Position numbers and translations under genes: made by a program. The notes beneath the pieces were generated by a model. It did not search any database. It saw only the letters and a list, made by a program, of their open reading frames with translations, and was not told where the DNA came from. From NCBI RefSeq assembly GCF_002252565.1, contig NZ_NPML01000018.1, positions 62,001 to 126,000 on the forward strand: a DNA stretch of 64,000 bases, given 5' to 3'. The stretch is from Petroclostridium xylanilyticum. GTDB lineage: Bacteria; Bacillota; Clostridia; SK-Y3. Shown one piece after another: positions 27,234 to 34,747 of the stretch. Position 1 is the stretch's first letter. Every line of letters begins with the position of its first letter.

Positions 27234-28250
27234 TTAATACACCTTGTCTTTTTCAAGATATTTAATTACTTCATTATAGACTATCTGTTTCATTTCCCTT
27301 TCCTGCTTATAGCTTACATTTCCATCCACACAATTCATCTCATATGCAAAAACTTTGGAGTTCTTTTTCAGCTTGCTGATTCTTTTCATATGTTCCCTGC
27401 TCATGCGAAAAACACCGATGTTAACATCCCTGATTCCTTCCGGGGGAATAACAGCAAAAATAGAATGGATAAAGTTTTTGTAAACAGTTTCTAAATCATC
27501 TATCATAATGAGAGGTTCAAGGGATAGTCTAACCTTTAACCCTTTGGCTATTGCCTGTCTGATACTGTTTAACCTTGCCTCCAGTGAAGGTGCTCCGGCT
27601 TCATAGTTTTGTATCACCTCTTGCGGTGACAGTGTCCATGCAAAAATAACATTGCGCGGAATCTCCTTATCTGCAACTGCGTTAAAATTTGCACTTTTAG
27701 TTCTGATTTCTACCAAGACGTTAGCATTATTCCTTGCATAATGGATCCACCTGCCGGTAAACCCGGTTAAATTTTCAAATGCCAGCAGATCCGATTCGTA
27801 GGAAAGACACAGGTAAATCTTTTTATCCCTGGTCAATTCATCTACTGCACTGAAATAATCCTCCAGGTTCACGAAGATTACGATATTGCCGGAAGGATAC
27901 ATCCCCTGCAGATAACAGTACTCACATTCGTAAAAGCAGTTCATAATGCTTGACGAATAGTAGAAATGTTCTTCCCCAAAATTTTCACACAACCCCGAAC
28001 CGGGATATATAAAGTCAAATTTCTTCTTAGCCAGGATCAGTTTTTGAGACCTTTTCTGGATAATATAATTTTGCCTGGGCCTGTTAAATATATCCCGATA
28101 GTTATTAATAAGTACCCTTTGCGCTTTTGGCAGTCTTTTTAAAATCTGCTCTGTCACTTCATGGCCCAATATCTCTTTCTCTATGTATATATGAGAAAAG
28201 CTATTCAGATAATTTTCCAATAATTTGCCGGAACAATTTTTTTCCTTCAT
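27234..28250 (-). CDS. splB: Spore photoproduct lyase (radical SAM)
   Basis: Repairs the thymine dimer specific to UV-irradiated spores, using SAM radical chemistry. It has 338 residues. The radical SAM cluster motif is CFYECEYC (C105, C109, C112), preceded by FYYSSSIMN and followed by YLQGMYPSGN, as in the family. The start overlaps the end of the phosphorylase-like gene by 50 bases, so the pair is co-transcribed. The hydrogen-donor cysteine known from Bacillus (C141) is not obviously at the aligned place (SYESDLLAF). C148 sits three residues earlier, as may be normal for clostridial forms. Presence implies endospore formation. Confidence 0.9.
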   Translation of the reverse strand: MKEKNCSGKLLENYLNSFSHIYIEKEILGHEVTEQILKRLPKAQRVLINNYRDIFNRPRQNYIIQKRSQKLILAKKKFDFIYPGSGLCENFGEEHFYYSSSIMNCFYECEYCYLQGMYPSGNIVIFVNLEDYFSAVDELTRDKKIYLCLSYESDLLAFENLTGFTGRWIHYARNNANVLVEIRTKSANFNAVADKEIPRNVIFAWTLSPQEVIQNYEAGAPSLEARLNSIRQAIAKGLKVRLSLEPLIMIDDLETVYKNFIHSIFAVIPPEGIRDVNIGVFRMSREHMKRISKLKKNSKVFAYEMNCVDGNVSYKQEREMKQIVYNEVIKYLEKDKVY

Positions 28251-29037
28251 CCTTTGTTTTCACCCTTAAATTCTCATACTCTTTCAAAAAATCTAAAACA
28301 TTAACTGAATTCGTTTTATCCTTTCTAATTTTATAGTTTTCACATGCTTTAACCAATTGATTCTTTTGGGCCTCAGTAAGTCTCAGCCCCTGGATAACGC
28401 CGGCTATCATCCGGCGTTCATCAGCCTGCAGTATTTCTTCTTTTTGAAAGCTTTCTGCAATCACTGCCAGGAATTTATCAATTGCCTCCAGGTTATTATG
28501 TATTAATTCGAGTATAAAATCCTCTTTAAGCCTCTCCCCTTCAAGTCTATCCGAAACGATTTTAATCATATAAATCTGATGAGGAGAGAAAAATTTTGAA
28601 GCTGCCTGATAAAACCCACTACTTTCCATATCGCAAAGCTTTGCTGACAAGTTACTTTCCGTTGTTACCGGGCTGGCATAAGTTTCAATATCTGCTTCTT
28701 CAAATGGATGACGCATAAGAACATCCGGATAAAAATCCCTTCCCGTCTCATGGTCGGTAATTTTATTAATTAAATATGCCCTGCCTATTCCTGCATCTTC
28801 GGTCCCCGCCCCACAAATTCCGATATTCACAATGCAGTCCTCTTCTTTCAAAGTGTGTTGTGAAAGGATATGCGAAACTCCAATAGCACTGTTTACCTTT
28901 CCTACTCCTGTAATAATAAGGGCTATTATGTCGTTGTGGAAAACCTGAAAATAGTGGTCCTCATTATTCCTCTTCAATTTAAAATACTCAATGACAGGCT
29001 TTGCTTCAATATATAAAGCAGTTGCAATATACAGCAT
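28201..29037 (-). CDS. Nucleoside phosphorylase-superfamily protein paired with SplB
   Basis: A 278-residue protein starting MLYIATALYIEAKP at 29037 (AAAGGA upstream). A longer frame to 29139 starts inside a palindromic repeat and is not credible. It shows the phosphorylase/nucleosidase fold: TGVGKVNSAIGVSHIL, NIGICGAG, CDMESSGFYQAA (the DME ribose-binding motif) and KIVSDRLEG (the catalytic aspartate strand). A C-terminal helical extension of about 70 residues is outside the fold. It overlaps splB, suggesting a base or nucleoside salvage role connected with spore DNA repair or germination. That link is inference. Confidence 0.82.
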   Translation of the reverse strand: MLYIATALYIEAKPVIEYFKLKRNNEDHYFQVFHNDIIALIITGVGKVNSAIGVSHILSQHTLKEEDCIVNIGICGAGTEDAGIGRAYLINKITDHETGRDFYPDVLMRHPFEEADIETYASPVTTESNLSAKLCDMESSGFYQAASKFFSPHQIYMIKIVSDRLEGERLKEDFILELIHNNLEAIDKFLAVIAESFQKEEILQADERRMIAGVIQGLRLTEAQKNQLVKACENYKIRKDKTNSVNVLDFLKEYENLRVKTKDEGKKLFRQIIGKLSE

Positions 29038-29065
29038 ATTTGTGGTCCTTTCATTTTTAGCTATG

Positions 29066-29137
29066 GACAGGTGACATGGGGACGGTTCTTCTGTCACATA
29101 ATTATGTGACAGAAGAACCGTCCCCATGTCACCTGTC
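29066..29137. repeat. Perfect 72-bp palindromic repeat copy R5
   Basis: Two 36-base arms with no loop and no mismatch run from GACAGGTGACATGGGG to its exact complement. The core is GACGGTTCTTCTGTCACAT, the GTGACA subfamily shared with R6 and R7. It lies 29 bases upstream of the phosphorylase-like start codon, hence in its promoter or leader. Confidence 0.95.
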
Positions 29138-29280
29138 ATATTATATCATTAAAATTATATTATATATTTATCATAGATTCAATAGTGCGACAGATTTTAC
29201 AAACACTGTTATATTATCCCACGGAACAAAAAGGTTGGCCTTACAGTCTAATTTAGTAAAACATATTGGAGGGATATATA

Positions 29281-29364
29281 TGGATAATTTTGTAAATTTC
29301 ATTTTTAAGTGTTATCACTTGTTTTGCCTCTTCTATTCCTTACTAAGCTATGCTATAATATAGA
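29281..29364 (+). CDS. Possible 27-aa hydrophobic peptide upstream of dinB
   Basis: A short frame starting MDNFVNFIFKC with a good TTGGAGGG 7 bases upstream, rich in Phe, Leu and Tyr. It covers the dinB promoter and its stop codon touches the LexA box, so it may be chance. It could also be a membrane peptide read from an upstream promoter. Low confidence. Confidence 0.2.
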
Positions 29365-29375
29365 ACAAACGTTCT
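29354..29375 (+). promoter_or_regulatory. dinB promoter -10 and LexA (SOS) box
   Basis: TATAAT (29354-29359) is followed by the perfect palindrome AGAACAAACGTTCT (29362-29375). This matches the Gram-positive LexA operator GAAC-N4-GTTC. Its place directly after the -10 and 26 bases before dinB predicts SOS control. Confidence 0.9.
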
Positions 29376-29400
29376 AAATCATATGGATAAAGGTGATGTT

Positions 29401-30576
29401 ATGCCTGGCAGAACCATCATTCATGTAGATATGGATGCTTTTTATGCCGCAATAGAAATTAGAGACAATCCTTCTTTGAAGGGTAAACCGGTAATTATCG
29501 GTGCTCTTCCTCACCAGCGGGGGGTTGTGTCTACCTGTTCCTACGAAGCCAGGAAATTTGGCATACGTTCAGCTATGAATATTAAGGACGCCTACCAGCG
29601 CTGCCCTGATGGGGTATATCTCCGTCCGTCCTTTGAGAAATATGAAGCAGTATCTTCTCAAATTAGAAAAATTCTTCTCGAATTTACGGATATAGCTGAA
29701 TTTGTTGCATTAGATGAAGGGTACCTGGACATTACCTATACATCACATCTCTTTGGAGGCCCGGAACAGATTGCATGGGAAATCAAAAAGCGTATTAAAA
29801 ATGAGTTACAGCTAACCTGTTCGGTAGGAATAGGCTATAATATGATGACTGCAAAACTGGCAAGCGAGGAGAAAAAGCCGGATGGTTTCTATAAAATAAT
29901 GAACCCGGAAGACCTGGACGCTTTGATATTAGGCCGTCCTGTCAGTGTCATATATGGCGTAGGCAAAAAGACCCAGGAAATATTAGGAAAATACGGAATT
30001 TTCACTGTAAAAGATCTAAGACAATTGGACATGTCCTTTTTAAAATCATTGTTGGGTAGTCACGGTATAGATATCTATCATATGTGCCGGGGAATTGACC
30101 ACCGGGAAGTAACTCCAAACGAAGAAGCAAAATCCTACGGCCGGGAAACTACCTACCAGGAAAACACAAATGATTTTAATTTTATCCGGAATACCTTGAA
30201 GGAAATCGTAAAAGAACTGGCGTTATTGCTGAAACAAGAAAAAAAATGGTGCAGGACTGTAACATTAAAAATAAAATTCAGCGATATGAACTCTATTACC
30301 CGCTCCCAGACAGTGGAAGAACCTATCAATGATACAAACACCATTTACAATATCGCCTGTAAACTGCTAAACAAGGTTGAAAGAAATAGATACATACGGC
30401 TGGTAGGACTATCTTTAAGCAACCTTACCAATCAATCCTTCCAGCAAATCAGCTTTGATATGTTGGATAACGCCCCTGTAAAGAAAGATAGGCTTTCCAA
30501 TACACTCTTTCAATTGAAGAAAAAGCATGGAATGAACGTTATAAGAGATCCGATTGATTTCAGTAATAAAAGGTAA
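29401..30576 (+). CDS. dinB: DNA polymerase IV (Y-family translesion polymerase)
   Basis: Error-prone polymerase for damage bypass, 391 residues. Catalytic residues are visible as IIHVDMDAFYAAIE (D10) and ALDEGYLDIT (D105, E106). The helix-hairpin-helix thumb (VSVIYGVGKKTQEILGKYGI) and little-finger domain (SYGRETTYQENT) are present. I chose ATG 29401 (AAAGGTGAT upstream) over 29383. It is controlled by a LexA box. The terminal TAA overlaps a hexamer-repeat array. Confidence 0.95.
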   Translation: MPGRTIIHVDMDAFYAAIEIRDNPSLKGKPVIIGALPHQRGVVSTCSYEARKFGIRSAMNIKDAYQRCPDGVYLRPSFEKYEAVSSQIRKILLEFTDIAEFVALDEGYLDITYTSHLFGGPEQIAWEIKKRIKNELQLTCSVGIGYNMMTAKLASEEKKPDGFYKIMNPEDLDALILGRPVSVIYGVGKKTQEILGKYGIFTVKDLRQLDMSFLKSLLGSHGIDIYHMCRGIDHREVTPNEEAKSYGRETTYQENTNDFNFIRNTLKEIVKELALLLKQEKKWCRTVTLKIKFSDMNSITRSQTVEEPINDTNTIYNIACKLLNKVERNRYIRLVGLSLSNLTNQSFQQISFDMLDNAPVKKDRLSNTLFQLKKKHGMNVIRDPIDFSNKR

Positions 30577-30650
30577 AGATAAAGATAAAGATTTAGATTT
30601 AGAAACAAGATCCTGTATCTATATCTATATCTTTATCTGTATCTCAGCCT
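30574..30650. terminator. Hexamer-repeat inverted arms between dinB and the TlpA-like gene
   Basis: The left arm is tandem AAGATA/GATTTA units starting at the dinB stop codon. The right arm is tandem TATCTA/TTTATC units that are roughly complementary to it. Together they can fold into a long AU-rich hairpin at the meeting point of two convergent genes. Comparable arrays occur at 41044-41105 and, in part, near 34496 and 37540. Confidence 0.55.
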
Positions 30651-31189
30651 CAATCTTTAATTATCTTCTTCGCAAGGTTAAGAATTGTCTTCTCGCTTGT
30701 AGCGCCTGAGATAGCATTATAAAATGTTCCATCGGGATTTATGATAAAGGTTATAGGTATTCCCTGTACTCCATACTGTGCGGATACCTGCCCCGTTTCA
30801 TCCAGCAGCACCGGTAACGATAGATTATTTTTGTCAACATAATCCTTTACCGTCTGATAGCTTTCTTTTGAATCTACTGCCAGTATAACCGCTTTGCCTT
30901 CCTTGGCAAGCTTTTTGTTTGCCCGGTCAAGATCAGGCATTTCTTCTACACAATAGGGACACCATGTAGCCCAGAAGTTTAAAAAGACCAGCTTCCCTCT
31001 ATAATCGGACAGCTTTACCTGCTTACCTTCCAAATCCTTGAGCTCAAAATCCGGAGCCACAATTTTTCTATCAATCTGTTCCAGTGCATTTTGTTCTTTG
31101 TTCCTGTTATAATAAGTATATCCAACGAAAAGAAGTACACCAATAATAACCGTCCAGAAAACTATATCAAATATTTTTTTTGCACCCAT
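30650..31189 (-). CDS. TlpA/ResA-like membrane-anchored thiol-disulfide oxidoreductase
   Basis: Extracytoplasmic thioredoxin-fold reductase, 179 residues. An N-terminal membrane anchor (about 8-26) is followed by an AhpC/TSA-like start (APDFELKDLEGKQVKLSDYRGK), active site WATWCPYC (C77, C80) and the cis-proline segment GIPITFII. It follows ccdA by 18 bases. CcdA passes electrons from cytosolic thioredoxin to such proteins, which reduce cysteines in exported proteins (cytochrome c maturation or spore formation, as for ResA or StoA). Which target applies here is not clear. Confidence 0.92.
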   Translation of the reverse strand: MGAKKIFDIVFWTVIIGVLLFVGYTYYNRNKEQNALEQIDRKIVAPDFELKDLEGKQVKLSDYRGKLVFLNFWATWCPYCVEEMPDLDRANKKLAKEGKAVILAVDSKESYQTVKDYVDKNNLSLPVLLDETGQVSAQYGVQGIPITFIINPDGTFYNAISGATSEKTILNLAKKIIKD

Positions 31190-31207
31190 AATTTATTCAC
31201 CCCCTTG

Positions 31208-31891
31208 TTACAGCGTCACACTAAAGTATTGCATTTTGCCTGTGAAAATAAGAATACCCATAATAATTAGGATGATTCCCGAGACTATGTTGACTACCTT
31301 TTGATATTTTTGAATAACTGTAAAGATTCCCTTAATTTTATCAAACAGAATAGCTGAAATTAGAAAAGGAATTCCCAAACCAAAAGAATATACCAGAAGA
31401 AGCAGAATTCCCCTGGTTACAGTTTCTTCAGTACCTGCCAGAAGCAATACGGAACCCAGGAAAGGCCCTACGCAGGGCGTCCATCCAAGGCTAAAAACTG
31501 CTCCAAATAACATGGAACTAAAAAATCCAAGTTCTTTGAATTCCATATGAATTCTTTTTTCTCTACTTAAAAAGCTTAACTTAAGTATCCCTAAAAAATA
31601 TAAACCAAATATAATAATGATGGTCCCGCTAACCTTTTTAAGCGAGTCCGCATGGCTGCGCAGCAATCCCCCTATAGCAGTTGCAGATGCCCCCAATAAC
31701 GTAAAGACAACAGTGAACCCCAGTATAAATGCGAGAGAATTGAATATCAGCTTTGTGTTAATACCTTCAGCAGTCTCATTTGACGTCCCCGCAAGATACA
31801 CAAAGTATATCGGCAGCATGGGCAGAATACATGGAGAAACAAACGTGAGAATTCCCTCTATAAGTACCATTACGAGAGATACGTCGGTCAT
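31208..31891 (-). CDS. ccdA: CcdA/DsbD-type transmembrane electron carrier
   Basis: Six-helix membrane protein of 227 residues. The two redox cysteines of the family are present: C21 in TFVSPCILPMLPIYF and C140 in LGWTPCVGPFLGS. It moves reducing power across the membrane to the TlpA-like protein encoded downstream. GGAGG lies upstream of the ATG. A palindromic repeat (R6) lies 20 bases before the gene, within its promoter/leader zone. Confidence 0.93.
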   Translation of the reverse strand: MTDVSLVMVLIEGILTFVSPCILPMLPIYFVYLAGTSNETAEGINTKLIFNSLAFILGFTVVFTLLGASATAIGGLLRSHADSLKKVSGTIIIIFGLYFLGILKLSFLSREKRIHMEFKELGFFSSMLFGAVFSLGWTPCVGPFLGSVLLLAGTEETVTRGILLLLVYSFGLGIPFLISAILFDKIKGIFTVIQKYQKVVNIVSGIILIIMGILIFTGKMQYFSVTL

Positions 31892-31910
31892 TGTACACCT
31901 CCTTTATTTA

Positions 31911-31985
31911 GGTGACACGGGGACGGTTCTTCTGTCACATGCATGCATGTGACAGAAGAACCGTCCCCGTGTCACCCGTGTCACC
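31911..31985. repeat. Perfect palindromic repeat copy R6
   Basis: Two 33-base arms with no loop (31911-31976), core GACGGTTCTTCTGTCACATG, then a short direct copy CGTGTCACC. The TCA at 31981-31983 in this tail is the stop codon (TGA) of the oxidoreductase gene on the minus strand. Confidence 0.95.
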
Positions 31986-32934
31986 TTCTATCTAATAATT
32001 GATCTATAATCTTCATATTTCTCACTGTTTCTTCCAAACTAAACAGTGGCTGTCTATTATTTAGAACAGCATCGGCAAAGTCCTCGACTTCCAACTGATA
32101 CCGGTCACTTTCTTGAACCTCTATTTCCTTCCTGCCTTCTGCAGTAGTGATAGTAATGGTTCCGGCGTTGCCAAAGAAGGTATCGGGTATTTCCATGACA
32201 CCTTTGGTTCCTACTATTTCTGAGAATACCCGCGTGAAAGCGTTAAATCCAGAATTTATAACCGCTATGATACCATTTTCATATTTAAGTACAGCAGAAA
32301 ATAAAACGTCTACTCTATTTTGCAGCACACACTCTCCGGACATGGATACTGGGGAACTGCCCGTAACCATACCAACAAAATTAATAGGATAGCATCCTAC
32401 ATCATATAGTGAACCTCCGCCTAGCTCTGGCGCCATTCTCACATCATTTTCCCTGCTCAATAAAAACCTGAAAGAAGAGTTGATATATTTCACATCTCCA
32501 ATAATTCCGCTATCCAACAACTCTTTAACCTTCCTGGTCCTATCAGTATAGCGGTACATAAAAGCTTCCATTAATTTTACATTGTTCTGCTCGCATACTT
32601 TAATCATTTCGAGAGCTTCTTCCGTGTTTAATGCAATAGGCTTTTCGCATAATATATGTTTCCCTTTTTGTGCAGCCTTAATGGTCCATTCTTTATGTAA
32701 TGAGTTTGGTAGAGGAATATATATAGCCTGTATTTCCGGATCGTCCAATAATTCATCATAGCTCTTATAGACCTTTGAACATCCGAATTTTTCCTGGCAC
32801 TGCTTTGCTTTTTCTGCATCCCTGGACGCAATTGCGTAAAATTCTGAATTAGAGGCTCTTACTATTGCAGGTATAACTTGTTCCCTGGCAATCTTGGCAT
32901 ATCCCAGCACTCCCCATTTAATCCTTTTTTCCAT
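31981..32934 (-). CDS. Gfo/Idh/MocA-family oxidoreductase (second)
   Basis: A 317-residue NAD(P)-dependent dehydrogenase-like protein. The Rossmann domain begins IKWGVLGYAKIA, with the CEKPIALNTEEA loop (about residue 95) and the C-terminal domain with GGGSLYDVGCYPINF. It resembles the D-xylose/glucose dehydrogenase-like subgroup. I chose ATG 32934 because AAGGAGGTAAC lies upstream; the longer frame to 33000 lacks this. Its stop codon falls within the tail of palindrome R6, so insertion of the element may have reset the C-terminus. Confidence 0.88.
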   Translation of the reverse strand: MEKRIKWGVLGYAKIAREQVIPAIVRASNSEFYAIASRDAEKAKQCQEKFGCSKVYKSYDELLDDPEIQAIYIPLPNSLHKEWTIKAAQKGKHILCEKPIALNTEEALEMIKVCEQNNVKLMEAFMYRYTDRTRKVKELLDSGIIGDVKYINSSFRFLLSRENDVRMAPELGGGSLYDVGCYPINFVGMVTGSSPVSMSGECVLQNRVDVLFSAVLKYENGIIAVINSGFNAFTRVFSEIVGTKGVMEIPDTFFGNAGTITITTAEGRKEIEVQESDRYQLEVEDFADAVLNNRQPLFSLEETVRNMKIIDQLLDRR

Positions 32935-33106
32935 TGTAGTTACCTCCTTGTTTTTAGTTCGAAGTTTGTGGTTTAGCCTTTTGAAAAGAACTGTAAACAA
33001 CTTTCATTATTATTTGTACTATCATGTTGAATAAATTAACACTTATTAAATTATACCACTAATCTTAACACTTAATTTAAAAAATATGAAAATTATTTAA
33101 ATTTAT

Positions 33107-33202
33107 ATCGATAACTCACTTTAAAATTATAAATAAATTAAGGTAGTTATCGATGAAATTCGCGAAGTTTGTATGAAGGAAATATTAAATTTTAAACTTC
33201 GC
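33107..33202. promoter_or_regulatory. Two nested inverted repeats upstream of vanZ-like gene
   Basis: In the 335-base divergent gap, ATCGATAACT (33107-33116) pairs with AGTTATCGAT (33145-33154), and GCGAAGTTT (33162-33170) pairs with AAACTTCGC (33194-33202). They are widely spaced, which suits operators for dimeric regulators better than terminators. The rest of the gap is AT-rich and I see no gene in it. Confidence 0.5.
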
Positions 33203-33269
33203 TCATTATAACCTTTTCATTAGTAAATATTTATGTTATATTGTTAAATGTTTCAAGGGAGTTGATAAA

Positions 33270-33713
33270 ATGAAAATATATAATAAAAAGGTTTCATGGT
33301 TGTTGGTTATTTTATGGATGGGTGTAATATTCTTTTTCTCTGCAATGCCGGATACAGATTCCAGCCAGTCCAGCCTTGCAGCAGTAAATATAGTACTTGG
33401 TATCTTATCTGCTTTACAAATAACAGCAGACATTGGTTTATTGCATTTGATGATTCGAAAAATTGCTCACGGTACCGAATACTTTATACTTTGTACTCTT
33501 TGCATCAATGCATTTAGAAGTTCCGGTTTTTCATTACAACTAAGTCTTCTATATGGATTTTTCCTGTCAATTGGATACGCAGCAACCGATGAGTTCCACC
33601 AGCTTTTTGTACCGGGAAGGACAGGCACACTTACTGATGTGTTGATTGATAGTATTGGCGGTGGAATAGGGACACTAATATATTGGACAATAACTAAAAC
33701 CCGGAGAAAATGA
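33270..33713 (+). CDS. VanZ-like membrane protein
   Basis: A 147-residue protein with four hydrophobic segments. It has the VanZ-family features FFFSAMPDTDSS after helix 1, IRKIAHGTEYFILC in helix 3 and SIGYAATDEFHQLFVPGRTG before the last helix. The family includes a low-level teicoplanin-resistance protein, but most members have no known role. AAGGGAG precedes the ATG. A terminator follows. Confidence 0.85.
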   Translation: MKIYNKKVSWLLVILWMGVIFFFSAMPDTDSSQSSLAAVNIVLGILSALQITADIGLLHLMIRKIAHGTEYFILCTLCINAFRSSGFSLQLSLLYGFFLSIGYAATDEFHQLFVPGRTGTLTDVLIDSIGGGIGTLIYWTITKTRRK

Positions 33714-33751
33714 AAATAATGTTGAAACATTAAACATTATTTACTTTTTTT
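33714..33751 (+). terminator. Rho-independent terminator after vanZ-like gene
   Basis: A 10-bp stem AAATAATGTT / AACATTATTT with a 9-base loop is followed by a T7 run. Confidence 0.8.
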
Positions 33752-33794
33752 CGTATAATGTATAAGTATTCTGGAATTCCAGGGGGGGATAACA

Positions 33795-34466
33795 ATCGAA
33801 TTTATACAAAAAAAATTTGAGCAGTATAAGCATTTTAGTATACTAAGCTATTATCTGGTAATTCTCTCTTTATATAACATTTATGAGAAAATGACTGTTC
33901 CAAAATATATTATGTATTCAAGAATAGATGACTATATTCCTTTTGTTAAGGAGATGGTTGTGCCTTATTTATTCTGGTACATTTATATTATTATGGCGTT
34001 GGTTTATCTGGGTTGGACATCAAAGAAAGATTTCTACAATTTAGCCTTTTTTATGTTTATTGGAATGACCATTTGTTTTGCTGTTTATGCAATTTTCCCG
34101 AACGGCCAGAATTTACGCCCGGTTATCAGAGGCAATGATATTTTTTCCCGGCTTGTTTATTATATATATGTAACTGATACGCCAACAAATTCTGCACCCA
34201 GCATGCATACACTAGATGCAATAGCAGTACATGTTGCTGTAATGAAGTGTGAAGCTCTACAGAAAAAGTTCTGGATTCGGGCAGGGTCCTTTATTACAAT
34301 GATATTAATTATCATGTCTACAGTGACGCTCAAACAGCATTCTATCCTGGATGTGATATACGGAATTATTTTAAGCACTGTGCTTTATTTGGCTATTTAT
34401 AAATTTGACATGATAAAAATTTTCCTACTTGAAAATTCATATAGAAACGTTAAAGATTCAGAATAA
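33795..34466 (+). CDS. PAP2-superfamily membrane phosphatase-like protein, probable non-AUG start
   Basis: Membrane protein with TDTPTNSAPSMHTLDAIAVH (the PAP2 S-x-H motif) and KQHSILDVIYG (the distal histidine). The first in-frame ATG is 33891, but homologous protein sequence clearly continues upstream (FEQYKHFSILSYYLV), and without it the first membrane helix is lost. Going upstream, the only stop-free path reaches AGGGGGGGATAAC (33781-33793), a fine ribosome binding site, followed by ATC at 33795. I therefore propose ATC (or ATA 33789) as start, giving 223 residues. A one-base sequence error creating a false loss of ATG is the alternative. A TATAAT lies at 33754-33759. Substrate unknown. 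Confidence 0.7.
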   Translation: MEFIQKKFEQYKHFSILSYYLVILSLYNIYEKMTVPKYIMYSRIDDYIPFVKEMVVPYLFWYIYIIMALVYLGWTSKKDFYNLAFFMFIGMTICFAVYAIFPNGQNLRPVIRGNDIFSRLVYYIYVTDTPTNSAPSMHTLDAIAVHVAVMKCEALQKKFWIRAGSFITMILIIMSTVTLKQHSILDVIYGIILSTVLYLAIYKFDMIKIFLLENSYRNVKDSE

Positions 34467-34495
34467 AGTTCTCCCATAACTTTATTCTGAATCTT
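34453..34495. terminator. Bidirectional hairpin between PAP2 and DUF3006 genes
   Basis: A perfect 18-bp stem AAGATTCAGAATAAAGTT / AACTTTATTCTGAATCTT with a 7-base loop overlaps the PAP2 stop codon. It is followed by AATCTT/AATCTC hexamers running to the DUF3006 stop codon. Confidence 0.8.
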
Positions 34496-34505
34496 AATCT
34501 TAATC

Positions 34506-34730
34506 TCAATCTGAATCCGAGCTCCATACTTCTTCCATTAACTTCTCTATTTCCTCTTTTGTTTTCTTTGTTTCACAACTGTCCAGGTGAAAAAAACCAT
34601 CCACAATATCCAGTACATCTCCCTCCCGTGCACAGGGTGGGAGCAGACTTCTTGCGATATTTTGTATTTGCCCGTTTTCCAGTTCCAGTACGGCAAATTT
34701 GCCTTCAAAGCGGTCTATTGTAGCCTTCAT
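34506..34730 (-). CDS. DUF3006 domain protein
   Basis: A 74-residue protein with the DUF3006 core KATIDRFEGKFAVLELENGQ followed by an acidic linker and a lysine/glutamate helix. Such small domains are often encoded beside, or fused to, ComEC-like metallo-beta-lactamase proteins, as here. The molecular role is unknown. The gene follows the MBL gene but palindromic repeat R7 separates them. Confidence 0.85.
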   Translation of the reverse strand: MKATIDRFEGKFAVLELENGQIQNIARSLLPPCAREGDVLDIVDGFFHLDSCETKKTKEEIEKLMEEVWSSDSD

Positions 34731-34747
34731 AAGTAACCTCCGTTTTC

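Noticed and set aside
28201-29139. Longer N-terminus for the phosphorylase-like protein starting at 29139
   Set aside because: The extra 34 codons are translated palindrome R5; the fold begins at MLYIATAL with its own ribosome binding site.
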